Assembly: GCA_023055425.1 (NCBI GenBank)
Contig: JALGPY010000007.1
Location: 18,052,001-18,116,000 of the forward strand
Length of the DNA stretch: 64,000 nt
Source of the DNA: Linanthus parryae
Lineage: Eukaryota; Streptophyta; Magnoliopsida; Ericales; Polemoniaceae
Direction of reading: 5' to 3'
In this document: piece after piece, positions 1 to 9,810 of the stretch
How positions within the stretch are numbered: position 1 is the first letter of the stretch
Layout of the letters: each line of letters starts with the position of its first letter
Program-made: the position numbers and the translations under genes
The notes under the pieces: model-generated
What the model saw: only the letters and a program-made list of their open reading frames with translations
What the model was told of the DNA's origin: nothing
Database searches by the model: none

Positions 1-302
1 TTTTAAAGTGAATTTTCCTCTAATCACTTGTATGACCCCACCAGAAGTTAGCCATTTTGGAGTTGAGACTATTGATCACATTCTTTGGCAAAATGAAAAT
101 GGACATAACATATGTTGGAATGGCACTTACTGAATTTTTGATAAGGATGGTTTTACTAGCAATTGACATCATCTTTCCCATCCAACCTTCAACCTTTTTT
201 GAGAATCTTTCAATTATGTGGCTGAAATGCTCTCTTTTTTTATCTTTTCTGCAACATTGACATCCCAAATAAAGGGCTTCCTTCTTTCCTTTCTTCACAT
301 TA
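1..302 (-). pseudogene. LINE reverse transcriptase fragment, broken
   Basis: Read on the minus strand, this stretch encodes a piece resembling the C-terminal part of plant L1-type LINE reverse transcriptase. The cues are a segment of the type YLG...KK..F..I.ER, then KVEGW, LIKNSVSAIPTY and finally NFWWG, in the family order. The reading frame hits a stop (minus-strand TAG at 20-22) immediately after the FWWGHTSD segment, yet LINE-like codons (RKIHF) continue beyond it, so this is a decayed copy. It is cut at its upstream side by the LTR array at 303 and runs off the window on the other side. Domain assignment is by motif recognition; the family is not resolved. Confidence 0.8.
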
Positions 303-1016
303 TGCAACAACCCCCTTATCCGGCTCGGGACAAGACCGGGAGGGCGATGTTTAATAGAAGCGGCGGAGATCAAAAGCAATACATTTCACAACACTTATTC
401 ATATTATTAAACACCAAACTTAGAGTATTACACACTAGTTGCTACTATTACACAAAACTATTTCACAAAACTTATCTAACATTTATTAGATAGTCTACTG
501 GTGACGTCCATACTCTAGATGAGTCTCGCGCACCTTCTATCTTACAATCCAGCTCCTAGGCCTGCGGTGGGAAGAAAAACAAGAACCACAGTTTCCAAAA
601 TCAGCTTGAAATACTGAGTGAGATACACCTTAGCGTGTAAAACAATGAAGATGAAATAGTTGATGATTCACGAGTTAAGTAAAACAGTACAGAGTACGAG
701 CAAAACATTATCAGAGTCTGCAGCAAAAATAAGCATTTATGAACGTTTCATAAACAAATCCATTTATCAAAATTCTGATCCGTTGCACGTTGCCAAACAC
801 AGAAGCAAATATTTCCGATCATTATCATTTCGCTGTACCAGGGTAGAACAGTGACCACGGCAGACATACTAGATCTTAAGTGTTGCAACAACCTCCTAAG
901 AGCGTCAATCAAAGGAGTGTTATCTAGATGCTGGACCCTAGCCAATAAGGCGTAGAGCCGGGGCACGCGAAGTCCCGCATTTTAGGGATAAAACCCAAGG
1001 GATCTAAACCCATAAA

Positions 1017-1220
1017 AGTAACTTCGGGGATCTAACCCGAATATATCTTTAGGAACTAAGCCCAGGGAATCATCACCCAATATAAGTAACTCCGGGGATC
1101 GAACCCGAATATATCTTTAGGGACTAAGCCCAGGGAATAATCACCCAATATAGGTAACTTCGGGGATCGAACCCGAATATATCTTTAGGGACTAAGCCCA
1201 TGGAATCATCACCCAATATA
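1017..1220 (-). repeat. Three 68-bp tandem subrepeats inside the LTR
   Basis: Units lie at 1017-1084, 1085-1152 and 1153-1220. Every LTR of the array has the same block, for example 17932-18135 in LTR B. On the element's sense strand (minus) two of the three units contain GGTTCGATCCC, which fits the RNA polymerase III B-box consensus (GGTTCGANNCC). About 26 nt upstream is GGGCTTAGTCCC, which resembles an A box. The third unit has a variant B box (GGTTAGATCCC). Whether this has any promoter activity is unknown. Confidence 0.85.
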
Positions 1221-1543
1221 ACTGGTTCCGGTACAAGCGAATATTTCCACTTTGCATTACGAACGGATTATCTTTGCGTGACAGTTTCAAAGAATCATTT
1301 TGAAATGTAGCCAAACTCAAATAAAGCATGACAAGCACAAAACACGTTTTGAGACAGTATTAAAATCATATACTGACACGAAAGGAAGCTAAGGCTCAAG
1401 GCTAAGCATGTGAACTCACCTTGATCCATATCAATTCGCACGTTAAAGCTCCTACGGACGTTTGTAGTCCTCGTCTATGATTCTGTGCCTACAAATTGCA
1501 ATTCTCTAGTCACGACGATAATATTTTCAAATGAATGAGCGCG

Positions 1544-1548
1544 CTAGC
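1544..1548. other. Target-site duplication of the Athila-type element, left copy
   Basis: CTAGC at 1544-1548 is repeated at 15209-15213. The other array LTRs have a single CTAGC in the same context (GCGCGCTAGCCCTATAT), so the empty site is visible in the sister copies. Confidence 0.97.
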
Positions 1549-1965
1549 TGATAACGCCCAATTAGGGGTTATCTTGTAGCCTGATTTCACGAGTATTTGT
1601 GCCAAAATTAGCGGTTTCTGCCGGAAAATGCCTTAGAATGCCCCGGGAATCTAGAACGAGACGTTTATTCATACTTGCTGGATTTCTGCTTATTTCTGCT
1701 CATTTCTTGCTATATTTGGATATGATCGCGGGTATTCGTTCGTGTTGCCTTTTCAGGAACAGGTTCAGGAGGTGCATCGGGAAGCGTGCCGGGACCCAGC
1801 CGGGACCGTCTCGGGAAACGTGCACAAGACCGGGACACGACGGAAACACGGAAGAGCAGAAGAGTACCGAAGAGGCAAGCCGGGAGCATCAGGAAGAAGA
1901 GTGGGACCCAGGGGACCAGTCCTGGCCCACCAGAGAACCAAGTGGGCCCCACATACCCCACGGCT

Positions 1966-2090
1966 TGCGTATATACGCAGGCCCTGCGTATATACGCAGC
2001 ACCTGCGTATATACGCAGGCAGAGGGGATGTGGGGGGGAGCTTGGTTGGGCCCTGGTTGCGTATATACGCAGCCCCTGCGTATATACGCA
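1966..2090. repeat. Cluster of five TGCGTATATACGCA palindromes in the 5' LTR
   Basis: Copies lie at 1966-1979, 1985-1998, 2004-2017, 2058-2071 and 2077-2090, most with a 19-bp spacing. Each is a perfect 14-bp palindrome and also a perfect pyrimidine-purine alternation. The cluster sits about 80-210 bp upstream of a TATA-like box, where upstream promoter elements would be expected. Confidence 0.95.
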
Positions 2091-2172
2091 GCCAGTTTGA
2101 CTTTTGGTCAAAGACGGTGGACCGATGGCATATTCCGTAATTTCGAGCACGAGCGTTTTCAGGAAGCAGCAC

Positions 2173-2180
2173 TATTTAAA
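2173..2180 (+). promoter_or_regulatory. Candidate TATA box of the Athila-type LTR
   Basis: TATTTAAA lies downstream of the palindrome cluster and is conserved in the 3' LTR at 14241-14248. Assignment as core promoter is an inference from sequence and position only. Confidence 0.45.
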
Positions 2181-3146
2181 GACTCGTCCAGACTCGTTTT
2201 GAGGGATACGGAGACACAGAACAGAACACAAGACAGCACAACCGAAGGAGAAGACCGAGCATCTCGGGAGAGCACGGAAACGTGAATCCAGATTCAAGAC
2301 ACCCGTTTGCTTTTCTTCTCTCTCATTCAAAAACTGTGTTATTTTCGTTATGAATTTTAGTAGCTAAACTTTTACCTAGGTTCTCGGTGAACCTAGGGTT
2401 TCGTATCCAGATATTAGTTCTACGTTTTGACTATGAATTCATGATTACGTTATCTTAATATCAGCAGCTTTATCAGTTATTTTGTCTTTGAATTTTACTG
2501 TTTATGCATGATCGGAGTCGCGAACCAGAATTGCTACAGACCCGAGCCGGTAGGTGAAAACGTCCGGTTAGGGTTAGGAAGAGAAGACAGAATTTAGCAC
2601 CTTACCCCGATGGGCCGACTAGCGAAGGGGAGTTAGGACTAGCCTGAAATCGTTGAGACCAACTGTTAGAGAATCTGACCCGGGCCATCAGGACAGGTTA
2701 GAAACCCTAGCAGCCTTAGAACGAGACTGCAGACTTAGGCAGCTTAACAGGAATCCGACAGTCTGCAGGATTGTGATAACGTGCAGGAAAAGAAAAGATA
2801 CTGCACAATTGGTACGTGGCACGGATAACGAGACTGCTGTGTGTTTTCATGTCAAACGAAGAACGAAAAATCTGAAGAACCCTAGGGGATCCCGGGACCT
2901 AGTATCTCAAATCCTAGTTTTACAACCTTAAGATTATTCAGAAAACTTTCACAAAAATATTTACGTTTCAGTTATTTACGTTCAACCTCTCAAAATATTC
3001 CTCCTTTTTACACTCTGTTCGTTAAAACTGATTACTAGAAAAACCTGCAAAGTCCCTGTGGGATCGATAAAACGAGTCGAAAATACTCTCTATATTACTT
3101 GATTCGTATACTTGCGAATAGCACGCTAAATTGCGCATCAAGTTTT

Positions 3147-3164
3147 TGGCGCCGTTGCCGGGGA
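3147..3164 (+). other. Primer binding site, tRNA-Asp type
   Basis: TGGCGCCGTTGCCGGGGA begins six bases after the LTR end and matches the 3' end complement of plant tRNA-Asp, the usual primer of Athila elements. The leader between it and the gag start at 3282 has no other recognisable feature. Confidence 0.9.
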
Positions 3165-3281
3165 CTTTTAGGGTCTATTTAGTAGTCAGGATTAGTTTTC
3201 TGAGTTTTATTTATTTTCAGTTTTGTTATTTTTCTTTTTATCTCACTGCGTTTTCGAATCTGCGTTTTCAGGACTGTTTAG

Positions 3282-6200
3282 TTGATGCCCAGATTGCCTC
3301 GCGATTTGGTGACGCCACTCGACAACCCGGAAAAGCTGTATACCGAACAGAACCGCAGAAACCGAGAAAGCAGGATGGCAACCAACGAGAGAGATCCACC
3401 CGAGAACACCGCAGCCGGTGGTCAGGAACGAGAGACACGTACCCCAGCCCAGATGGCGAGGTACATTGAGGAGCTTGTCACAGCGGGACTTGCTGCCCGA
3501 AGCAACCAGAGAACATATAACCGATCTGGGAAGGCGTTGGTGGAAAATTTCGAGGTCCCCACCGGGGGGCATGAGCGAGCCATTGTGGTGCCCGAGATCA
3601 CCGCAGAGCACTTTGACATCAAACCATCCACCATCCAGACGGTACAAACTCTCTGCCCGTTTCATGGTAGGGCCGACGAAGACCCGAACGATTTCATCGG
3701 GAAATTCGAAGATTACTGCAACAAGGTCAGATACAAGGGGGTAGAAGCAGAGGCACTCATGTTGATCTTATTTCCGTACTGTCTTTATGGAGTAGCCAAG
3801 GACTGGCTCGAATCCCGACCACCCCGATCCATCACTACATGGGAGGAGTGTGTCGCAGATTTTCTGGCAAAGTTCTATCCCGCCTCCCGAGTCATACAGT
3901 TACAGAGTGAAATACTGTCATTCAGACAGAAGATGGGGGAGACGGTAGTGGACGCATGGGACAGGCTCATGAGATTGGTCAAACGGTGCCCGAACCACGG
4001 TTTTGGAGACGCAAAAATTCTGCAGGTCTTCTACCATGCCCTAGACAGGGAGAACGCCGACAGGATTGACAGAGAGGCCGGGGGTAACTTCTTGTATCAC
4101 GTGGACAAAGAAGGTGCGTATGACCTGATGAAGCAGTTGGCCAAGCAGGACACCCGACTGTTTGACGATCGCAGGATGGCGGCTAGAGCCGAACCTGCAG
4201 AGGATGACCGGATAGACAACCTGGCCAAGATCGTTCACGACTTGGTCAAGAAAGTCTACTCGGACAAGAAGACTGTTGCAGCAGTCGAGGAACCGGACCT
4301 GGACACAGCCATTGAGGAGCTAAGGACTGAAGATACCAATTACGTACAGCAGCAGTGGGACCCGAGCCGGTACCGACCGGGCACGAGAGACCATCCCGGG
4401 TTTCGGTACGGAAACCCGAACGCAGCAGTTTATGCACCGGGGTTCCAGCACAGGCCACCAGCTCAGCAGGCTGCCCCGGCCCAGCAGGCTCAGACAGTCC
4501 CGTCAGCACAGCAGTACGACGCTCAGATGAAAGAAATCAAGTCCATGTTCCAAACCATGGAGTCCCGGTTCAAGCACATGGACACCTTAACGGCAGATAT
4601 GCAGACAACCAAAACGTCACTGCGCGCTTTGGAAGTACAGGTGGGGCAGTTAGCACAGCAGCTAACGGAGAGACAGCCAGGAAACCTACCCTCGAACACA
4701 GTGAACAATCCACGGGCTCAGATCAATGCTATCTCCACTCGGAGTGGATTGGCACTGCAGGATCCACCGTATCCCAGCCACGCACGTGCAGAAAATTCGA
4801 AAGAAGTGGAACGCAACTTGTCGGGCCAGGATAACAGCACAGTCGATCGCCCTCAGCCGAAGGGCTCGGTTGAGCAGGATGCAGTGCAGAACGAGACAGG
4901 TGCGGAAACTGTACCCGTCTCCAAGGAGGTCCCGTACCCCTTGCGAACACGAAAGAGGGATGACAGCAAGGACTACGCCAGGTTTCTCGAGATGTTCAAG
5001 CAGCTGCAGATTAACATACCTTTTGCTGAGGCTTTGGCTAAGATGCCCACTTACGCCAAATTCCTGAAGGACATCTTGTATGGGAGGAGGCGAATGAGCG
5101 ATTTCGAGACCATAAACCTGACGGCAGAAGTGAGCAATTGTGTGAAGAATGGGCTACCGAGGAAGAGAAAGGATCCTGGCAGTTTCGTCATACCGGTCAC
5201 CCTAGGTAACGCTTACACAGGAAAGGCTCTGTGTGACCTAGGGGCCAGCATCAACTTGATGCCATTAACGATTTTCAAAAGTTTGAAAGTCGGTGAACCC
5301 CGACCCACCAGAATCATGCTGCAGATGGCAGACAGGTCCGTAAAACAGGCCTACGGGGTTATCGAGGACATTCTGGTCAAGGTCGGCGAGCTTATTTTTC
5401 CGGCAGATTTCGTCATCCTGGACATGGAGGCAGGGGAGGTACCGCTCATACTTGGCAGGCCGTTTTTGGCCACAGGCGAAGCAATGATAAACTGTAAGAG
5501 CGGGGAGCTGACCATGCAGATTAACGAGGAAAAAGTCAAATTCAACGTTTTCAAAAATCTGCAACTGCCAAACTACTACGACCACGAGGACATCTTTGCT
5601 ATCGATGTGGTGGACGAAGGCTGGGAAAACGAGGAGATGGACCAATTGTGGGAAGAGATTGACAGCATGTACGGGGAAGAAAAGGAGAAGACTCGGTGCG
5701 AGCACGCCATGAGAGCCGAGGACTGGACCACTTTGCACCGGGACGAAGACGGCGGGCAAAAGATGATTCTGGTCCCGTCACTCAAGGAGCCACCCGCACT
5801 GGAGCTGAAACCGCTCCCGAGCCATCTCAGGTATGCGTATATTGGTGAAAATAGTACTCTGCCCGTAATTGTTTCGTCTCGTTTATCTCAGGAACAGGAG
5901 CAGAAACTGCTGGAAGTATTGCGAGAGCATAAGGAAGCAATCGCCTGGACGATTGCAGATATCAAGGGGATCAGCCCCGCCTACTGCATGCACAAGATCC
6001 GAATTGAAGAAGGAAAGAAACCGGTGATTCAGCCCCAGCGGAGACTGAACCCGAACATGAAGGACGTTGTGCGGAAAGAGGTCATGAAGTGGCTGGAAGC
6101 GGGAATCATCTACCCCATATCGGACAGCACGTGGATCAGCCCGGTCCAGTGCGTGCCCAAAAAGGGGGGTATTACGGTGGTGCAGAATAATGATCAGGAG

Positions 6201-6971
6201 CAGATTGCGCAGCGCACCGTTACGGGCTGGCGGATCTGCATGGACTATCGGAGGCTAAACGATGCAACACTAAAGGACCACTTCCCGCTGCCATTCATGG
6301 ACCAGATGCTGGACCGGCTCGCCCATCATGCCTACTACTGTTTTCTAGACGGGTATTCCGGGTACAACCAGATTTGCATAGCCCCGGAGGATCAGGAAAA
6401 GACGACGTTTACCTGCCCGTACGGTACGTTCGCGTTTCGGCGCATGCCGTTCGGGCTGTGTAACGCCCCTGCCACGTTTCAGAGATGTATGATGGCAATT
6501 TTTTCCGACATGATCGAGAAAAATCTGGAGGTGTTCATGGACGACTTTTCACTCTTCGGGGACAGTTTCGATGATTGCCTGTTCCATTTGGGCCAGGTTC
6601 TGATCCGATGCAAGAAGGCAAATTTGGTGCTCAATTGGGAAAAGTGTCACTTTATGGTCACCGAGGGAATCGTGCTGGGTCACAGAATTTCCAGCAAGGG
6701 ACTCGAGGTGGACAGGGCTAAGATCGAGGTGATAAAGCAGCTTCCATACCCAACGAACGTAAAGGCGATCAAAAGTTTTCTGGGACATGCAGGATTTTAC
6801 CGAAGATTCATCAAGGACTTTTCCAAGATCACAAAGCCACTTTGCGCGTTACTCGGAAAAGACGTACCCTTTGATTTCGATGCAGCATGTCGGCAAGCTT
6901 TTGACCACTTGAAAGAGAAGCTGACCACAGCCCCGGTTATAACCACGCCAGATTGGTCAAGTCCCGTTTGA
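3282..6971 (+). CDS. Athila-type Gag-protease-reverse transcriptase (frame broken at its 3' end)
   Basis: This 1229-codon ORF encodes the first part of the polyprotein. A Ty3/gypsy capsid-type gag domain lies around residues 120-300 ([13 protein letters not shown], then [15 protein letters not shown]). No CCHC zinc knuckle is visible. The aspartic protease box is [12 protein letters not shown] near residue 649. Reverse transcriptase follows, with [12 protein letters not shown] near 983, [24 protein letters not shown], and the catalytic FMDD near 1084 in place of the commoner YxDD. The frame ends at a stop at 6969-6971 just where the RNase H domain should begin. The missing part continues in another frame from 6976, which indicates a one-base length change around 6962-6972. 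I do not see a programmed frameshift signal; Athila polyproteins are normally one frame here. An in-frame Met a little downstream of 3282 is also possible as the start. Confidence 0.93.
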   Translation: MMPRLPRDLVTPLDNPEKLYTEQNRRNRESRMATNERDPPENTAAGGQERETRTPAQMARYIEELVTAGLAARSNQRTYNRSGKALVENFEVPTGGHERAIVVPEITAEHFDIKPSTIQTVQTLCPFHGRADEDPNDFIGKFEDYCNKVRYKGVEAEALMLILFPYCLYGVAKDWLESRPPRSITTWEECVADFLAKFYPASRVIQLQSEILSFRQKMGETVVDAWDRLMRLVKRCPNHGFGDAKILQVFYHALDRENADRIDREAGGNFLYHVDKEGAYDLMKQLAKQDTRLFDDRRMAARAEPAEDDRIDNLAKIVHDLVKKVYSDKKTVAAVEEPDLDTAIEELRTEDTNYVQQQWDPSRYRPGTRDHPGFRYGNPNAAVYAPGFQHRPPAQQAAPAQQAQTVPSAQQYDAQMKEIKSMFQTMESRFKHMDTLTADMQTTKTSLRALEVQVGQLAQQLTERQPGNLPSNTVNNPRAQINAISTRSGLALQDPPYPSHARAENSKEVERNLSGQDNSTVDRPQPKGSVEQDAVQNETGAETVPVSKEVPYPLRTRKRDDSKDYARFLEMFKQLQINIPFAEALAKMPTYAKFLKDILYGRRRMSDFETINLTAEVSNCVKNGLPRKRKDPGSFVIPVTLGNAYTGKALCDLGASINLMPLTIFKSLKVGEPRPTRIMLQMADRSVKQAYGVIEDILVKVGELIFPADFVILDMEAGEVPLILGRPFLATGEAMINCKSGELTMQINEEKVKFNVFKNLQLPNYYDHEDIFAIDVVDEGWENEEMDQLWEEIDSMYGEEKEKTRCEHAMRAEDWTTLHRDEDGGQKMILVPSLKEPPALELKPLPSHLRYAYIGENSTLPVIVSSRLSQEQEQKLLEVLREHKEAIAWTIADIKGISPAYCMHKIRIEEGKKPVIQPQRRLNPNMKDVVRKEVMKWLEAGIIYPISDSTWISPVQCVPKKGGITVVQNNDQEQIAQRTVTGWRICMDYRRLNDATLKDHFPLPFMDQMLDRLAHHAYYCFLDGYSGYNQICIAPEDQEKTTFTCPYGTFAFRRMPFGLCNAPATFQRCMMAIFSDMIEKNLEVFMDDFSLFGDSFDDCLFHLGQVLIRCKKANLVLNWEKCHFMVTEGIVLGHRISSKGLEVDRAKIEVIKQLPYPTNVKAIKSFLGHAGFYRRFIKDFSKITKPLCALLGKDVPFDFDAACRQAFDHLKEKLTTAPVITTPDWSSPV

Positions 6972-6975
6972 GCTG

Positions 6976-8640
6976 ATGTGTGACGCCAGCGACTATGCAG
7001 TCGGGGCAGTTTTGGGACAGCGGAAGGATAAGGTATGCCACGTCATTTATTATGCGAGCCGGGTACTCAACGATGCCCAGCTCAACTATGGCACGACAGA
7101 AAAAGAACTGCTGGCCGTGGTGTATGCACTGGACAAATTCAGGCCCTATTTGGTCGGGTCAAAAGTTATCGTTTTTACCGACCATAGTGCTCTGAAATAC
7201 CTGCTGGACAAGAAGGACGCAAAACCGAGACTGTTGAGGTGGGTACTACTGATGCAGGAATTCGATGTGGAAATCCGGGACAAGAAGGGTGTTGAGAACG
7301 TGGTAGCGGATCACCTATCCAGACTTGAGAACGTGAAGGTGGACCCGGTGCCGATCAAGGAAAACTTCCCGGACGAACACATCATGGCAGTCAAGATCGG
7401 GAGACCATGGTACTATGCCATAGCCAACTACTTGGTAACTGGCACGCTTCCCGAGGATCTCACCCCGTCGCAGCGGAAAAAGTTCATTGCCGAGAGTCGA
7501 CAGTATTTCTGGGACGACCCGTACTTGTTCAAACAGGGGGCCGACAACATCCTGAGAAGGTGTATCCCGACCCACGAAGCCTGGAACGTGATCCGACACT
7601 GCCACTCATCACAGTGTGGGGGTCATTTTGGGGGAACACGAACAGCGCATAAAATACTGCAGTCCGGTTTTTTCTGGCCGACAATCTTCAAGGACTGTCA
7701 CGACTATGTGCAGGGATGCGATAGGTGCCAAAGGACAGGAAACACGTCACACCGGGACGAGATGCCGATGACCGTGTGGCAGGAGGTAGAGCCATTTGAT
7801 GTATGGGGGATCGACTTCATGGGTCCGTTCCCGTCTTCGATGGGGAATCTTTACATTCTGCTGGCAGTGGATTATGTGACAAAGTGGATCGAGGCGATCG
7901 CGTGTCAGAAAAACGATGCAGCTACCGTTGAGCGTTTTCTGAAACGCAACGTTTTCACTCGTTTCGGGACTCCCAGGGCAATGATCAGCGACGAGGGCTC
8001 TCACTTCATCAATCGAGTTTTTGCAAAAGTTCTGAAACAGTACGGCGTGTCAGTTCATAAAGTCTCGTTACCTTACCACCCGCAGACGAACGGGCAAGCC
8101 GAGGTGTCGAATCGAGAGATCAAGAGCATACTCGAGAAAACAGTGAATCTCGGCCGAAAGGATTGGTCAGTCAGACTAGACGATGCGCTTTGGGCCTACA
8201 GGACAGCTTTCAAAACACCGCTGGGAATGTCACCGTACCAGCTCGTTTTTGGGAAAGCGTGCCACTTACCAGTGGAACTGGAGCATAAGGCGTATTGGGC
8301 CATCAAACTGCTGAACTTGGACCAGAACCTAGCAGGGGATAAGAGGAAGATGGCACTGCTGGAATTGGAAGAATTCCGCAGAACGGCTTTCGAGAGCGCC
8401 AAAATTTACAAAGAGAAGACAAAGAAGTGGCATGATCACCGTATCACGCCAAAGCAGTTTAAAGAAGGCGACAAAGTGCTTCTCTACAATACCCGGATGC
8501 GGTTCTTTCCGGGGAAGCTGAGGTCTCGTTGGTCGGGACCGTTCATCATCAAGCAGATTTTTGCCTGGGGGGCATTCGAGCTGGAAAATCCAAAAGACAA
8601 CTCCAGTTTCAGGGTGAACGGGAACCGGATCAAGCCGTGA
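6976..8640 (+). CDS. Athila-type RNase H-integrase, frame-shifted continuation of pol
   Basis: These 554 codons continue pol in a different frame; the Met at 6976 is simply the first in the open stretch. RNase H opens at once with [14 protein letters not shown], then [13 protein letters not shown] and [11 protein letters not shown], so its catalytic acidic residues are present. The integrase zinc-binding region (about residues 199-255) has paired His and CDRC. The core keeps the acidic triad: D in GIDFMGP (about 277), D in ISDEGSHF (about 337) and E in GQAEVSNRE (about 374). The C-terminal region has a GPF-type module ([11 protein letters not shown]). The domains look intact, so the damage to this copy is the frame break, unless that break is an assembly error in a short C run. 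Confidence 0.93.
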   Translation: MCDASDYAVGAVLGQRKDKVCHVIYYASRVLNDAQLNYGTTEKELLAVVYALDKFRPYLVGSKVIVFTDHSALKYLLDKKDAKPRLLRWVLLMQEFDVEIRDKKGVENVVADHLSRLENVKVDPVPIKENFPDEHIMAVKIGRPWYYAIANYLVTGTLPEDLTPSQRKKFIAESRQYFWDDPYLFKQGADNILRRCIPTHEAWNVIRHCHSSQCGGHFGGTRTAHKILQSGFFWPTIFKDCHDYVQGCDRCQRTGNTSHRDEMPMTVWQEVEPFDVWGIDFMGPFPSSMGNLYILLAVDYVTKWIEAIACQKNDAATVERFLKRNVFTRFGTPRAMISDEGSHFINRVFAKVLKQYGVSVHKVSLPYHPQTNGQAEVSNREIKSILEKTVNLGRKDWSVRLDDALWAYRTAFKTPLGMSPYQLVFGKACHLPVELEHKAYWAIKLLNLDQNLAGDKRKMALLELEEFRRTAFESAKIYKEKTKKWHDHRITPKQFKEGDKVLLYNTRMRFFPGKLRSRWSGPFIIKQIFAWGAFELENPKDNSSFRVNGNRIKP

Positions 8641-9810
8641 CCGCCGAGGTCGTCAAAATAGACCCGGTCTATTTTGATGACCCGTAAGAGGTAACAAGGT
8701 CGGGCCGTCGACCGTAAATCACAAGGCGCTGTTTGGGAGGCAACCCAAAATTTATCGTTTATTTAGTTAGTCTTATTACTTATTACGTTAGTATGTCAGT
8801 TCTGAATTTTCGAGAGAGGCGAGATGAGCGGGTTTTTAACGTTGAATTTGAAAGTGTGCAGAAACAGAATCATCCAAAACAGCCAAGATCAGGGAAGCAG
8901 GGGGAGAGAGAAACTTTGAAAAAAAAAAAAAAATTGCATTTTTGCCCTCGGGCTGCGTATATACGCAGCCCCTGCGTATATACGCAACCCGTGGGGCAAG
9001 GTTGCAATTTTTTTTCGTTTTTTGGTTGATTTCTGGTTGGGTATATACGCAGTACTGCGTATATACGTAAACAGGAAGAAAAAGAAAAAAAAAAAAAAAA
9101 AAAAATTGAAAATTTTTCAAAACCCCGGGGGTAATTTGGTCATTTCGACCAAATTAGGTCATATGCAAGGGGGGGGACGGGTTGCCACCATTGTTGGCAC
9201 CTCCCTTTCTCTCTCTACCTCCATTTGCTCTCACTTGAAGAACACAATTTTTGACTCGGACCTCCAAATCAAATTCCGGGCACATTTCTGGAATCCTCTC
9301 GTCGCAAGGAGCAAGATTCATCCATCCAAATCCAGAAACAAGTGAAAATCGAGAGAGCAAGTTCCATCAAAAAGTGAGGTGTTCTTGAAGAAAAGTGCAG
9401 ATTCGGAGGTGTTAAAACAAGAACTTGCAAAATCCGTAGAAGGGAACGTGAACGAGGAGATCGAGGGCTTCGATTTGGTGGGCTCGGAATTCAATTCCGG
9501 GCAGTTGACTTTTCCGGCGACTTTTCCGGCGACCACCGGCGGTTTTCCGGCGACTTTCCGGGCAGAATCTCCGGTCTTCACCCCTGTTTAGGGAAGGTCG
9601 AAATTCTCATCCCTCGCTTTATTTTCCGTTTTGGCACGGCCCGTAGCCGGGCCCGTTATTTTTTCGGTAATTTTGCATTTGGAGCGGCACTTGCCGTGTG
9701 GACCTTTGGTAGATCTTAGGTGGACTACCTATTGCGACACACTATTTTTGTGCACGTTTCACGTTTTGCTCTATTTCCCGAGTAGGCACGTTTTTCGAGA
9801 TTAGGCTGTT
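8641..9810 (+). other. Non-coding spacer between pol and the third ORF, with palindromes and A runs
   Basis: No supported gene. It holds two perfect TGCGTATATACGCA palindromes (8954-8967, 8973-8986) and two one-mismatch copies (9038-9051, 9056-9069). Both pairs are flanked by A-rich runs (about 8919-8932 and 9078-9105). In this position it could carry the leader or splice acceptor for the third ORF, but I cannot point to a specific site. Confidence 0.7.

Larger units (their letters stand above)
303..1548 (-). repeat. LTR A, part 1 (3' terminal LTR of the array)
   Basis: This is the last LTR of the array in element orientation; its terminal CA abuts LINE sequence at 302/303. Bases 298-302 (CATTA) are the candidate target-site duplication, but the other end of the array lies outside the window. 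It carries three 68-bp subrepeats (1017-1220). It is interrupted after 1548 by the Athila-type element and resumes at 15209. Without the insertion, LTR A would be about 2708 bp. Confidence 0.9.
1549..3140 (+). repeat. Athila-type 5' LTR
   Basis: The LTR is 1592 bp, starting TGATAACGCC and ending TTGCGCATCA. By eye it differs from the 3' LTR by two substitutions (near 1604, A here and G in the 3' LTR; near 2946, C here and T in the 3' LTR) and by one fewer 19-bp palindrome unit. The long ORFs that cross it in several frames read through the palindrome cluster, repeat CVYTQ/LRIYA/AYIR-type peptides and look non-coding. Confidence 0.96.

Noticed and set aside
1017..1220. True tRNA genes in the LTR subrepeats
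   Set aside because: The B-box-like motif is present, but no cloverleaf or acceptor stem can be drawn; it is reported only as promoter-like sequence.
1599..2285. 228-codon and overlapping ORFs in the Athila LTRs (also 13648-14353)
   Set aside because: They are open in several frames on both strands across the palindrome cluster and repeat the same peptides (CVYTQ, LRIYA, AYIR). This is expected from the palindromic repeat and not from a gene.
2653..2931. 92-codon ORF in the 5' LTR, identical in the 3' LTR (14721-14999)
   Set aside because: Identity only reflects the young age of the LTR pair; no domain or codon signal is visible.
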